A stretch of DNA of 64,000 nt from Nemertoderma westbladi (lineage: Eukaryota > Xenacoelomorpha > Nemertodermatida > Nemertodermatidae): the NCBI GenBank assembly GCA_032718475.1, contig JAUCBJ010006864.1, forward strand, positions 38,350-102,349, read 5' to 3'. The notes below the pieces were generated by a model that saw only the letters and a program-made list of their open reading frames with translations, was not told the DNA's origin and ran no database searches. Position 1 is the stretch's first letter. Every line of letters begins with the position of its first letter. Position numbers and translations under genes: made by a program. Below, piece after piece: positions 63,544 to 64,000 of this stretch.

Positions 63544-64000
63544 CAATATTACAGTTAATATTAATAATACTGTATTGAACGACCCTAACCAAATCTTTAT
63601 TGCAGGAAATACTTTACCTAATAGTAATAATTTTATTTTAAATCAGAACGATTCTAATATTAACGTGCAAAATAATTCTAATAACGTAGTTATACAAAGT
63701 AACCCAAATAATTTAAATAATAACCCGAATTCGATTTTACAAAATAATCCAAATAATGTTATAACGCAAAATAATGTTTCTAACTTTGGTGCGCAGGACA
63801 ATTTGGGTGCACTAGAGGATACTCACGGTGGTGTTATTAATGTAAACGCATCCGGCGTACATAGCCCGGCGGGTGAGGGCCTGGTAGGCCACGTAGTCAG
63901 TAGGCCGGAAGTGGCATGGTTGAGCCAACCCGAGGTAGGCCTGGTAGGCCTCGTACATAGTAGGCCGAAAGCGGCGGGGTTGAGCCAACGCCGCCAGATT
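63539..64000 (+). CDS. Asn-rich continuation of the gag-like protein (partial, runs off the window)
   Basis: 154 codons, fully open to the edge. The first 95 residues are very Asn-rich (NNITVNINNTVLN, NPNNLNNNPNSI). The rest carries a 21-residue-type repeat (GLVGHVVSRPEVAWLSQP and GLVGLVHSRPKAAGLSQ). It has no start codon of its own near the G run and is probably translated as part of the upstream ORF. Confidence 0.5.

Overview
This is nuclear DNA from an animal, most likely a marine invertebrate. The evidence is a spliced secreted alpha carbonic anhydrase gene with a 15-base microexon, a C2H2 zinc-finger gene, a Penelope-like element with a GIY-YIG domain, several non-LTR retrotransposon families, and hAT, piggyBac and PIF/Harbinger-type DNA elements. 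The many AGGCCT and ACCGGT palindromes remind me of echinoderm-type sequence, but I cannot fix the species. There is no sign of bacterial gene organisation. Most of the window is mobile DNA.

Layout. 1-1.8 kb: nothing recognisable. 1.8-20.8 kb: a nested transposon stack. A gypsy-type LTR element (RT end, RNase H, integrase, probable 3' LTR) is split twice: by a minus-strand LINE inside RNase H (2125-4572) and by a BEL/Pao-type element (4991-19315). The left BEL LTR is itself split by a hAT element (5164-7786), which carries a second LINE (5461-6457) with a 14-base target duplication. Removing the hAT element leaves two LTRs of exactly 1209 bases each. The BEL element has a broken gag-protease but lacks the RT core and integrase. 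Its 3' half holds a fossil gene cluster (16.5-18.0 kb) that I cannot identify.

21.1-22.2 kb: a satellite with a five-unit higher-order repeat. 23.4-25.6 kb: a zinc-finger protein with eight near-identical 45-residue repeats, each carrying SUMO-consensus motifs, and 11 fingers. 27.3-36.8 kb (minus strand): the carbonic anhydrase gene in six recognised coding exons. Its introns contain a piggyBac-like MITE (with another MITE inside it), a Harbinger-like MITE, poly-G-ended MITEs and RTE-like LINE pieces. 37-46 kb: foldback and MITE elements, an 18-unit 54-base minisatellite, a Penelope-like element lacking its RT core, and two more poly-G MITEs.

46-61 kb: a pair of 333-base direct repeats, a nearly complete non-LTR element with ORF1 and ORF2 (49.3-52.9 kb), an RTE-like element (55.3-58.2 kb) and several degenerate LINE pieces. 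61.4-64 kb: the start of another, GC-rich LTR-type element whose gag-like ORF is interrupted at an 18-G run and stays open in another frame to the window edge.

A theme links several regions. A roughly 100-base core containing AACCAAAACAATAAAC occurs in MITEs with different termini and is also the unit of the 21-22 kb satellite. Two other tandem arrays (40.4-41.4 kb and 45.86-46.05 kb) are expansions of the end of a neighbouring MITE. MITEs therefore appear to seed satellites in this genome.
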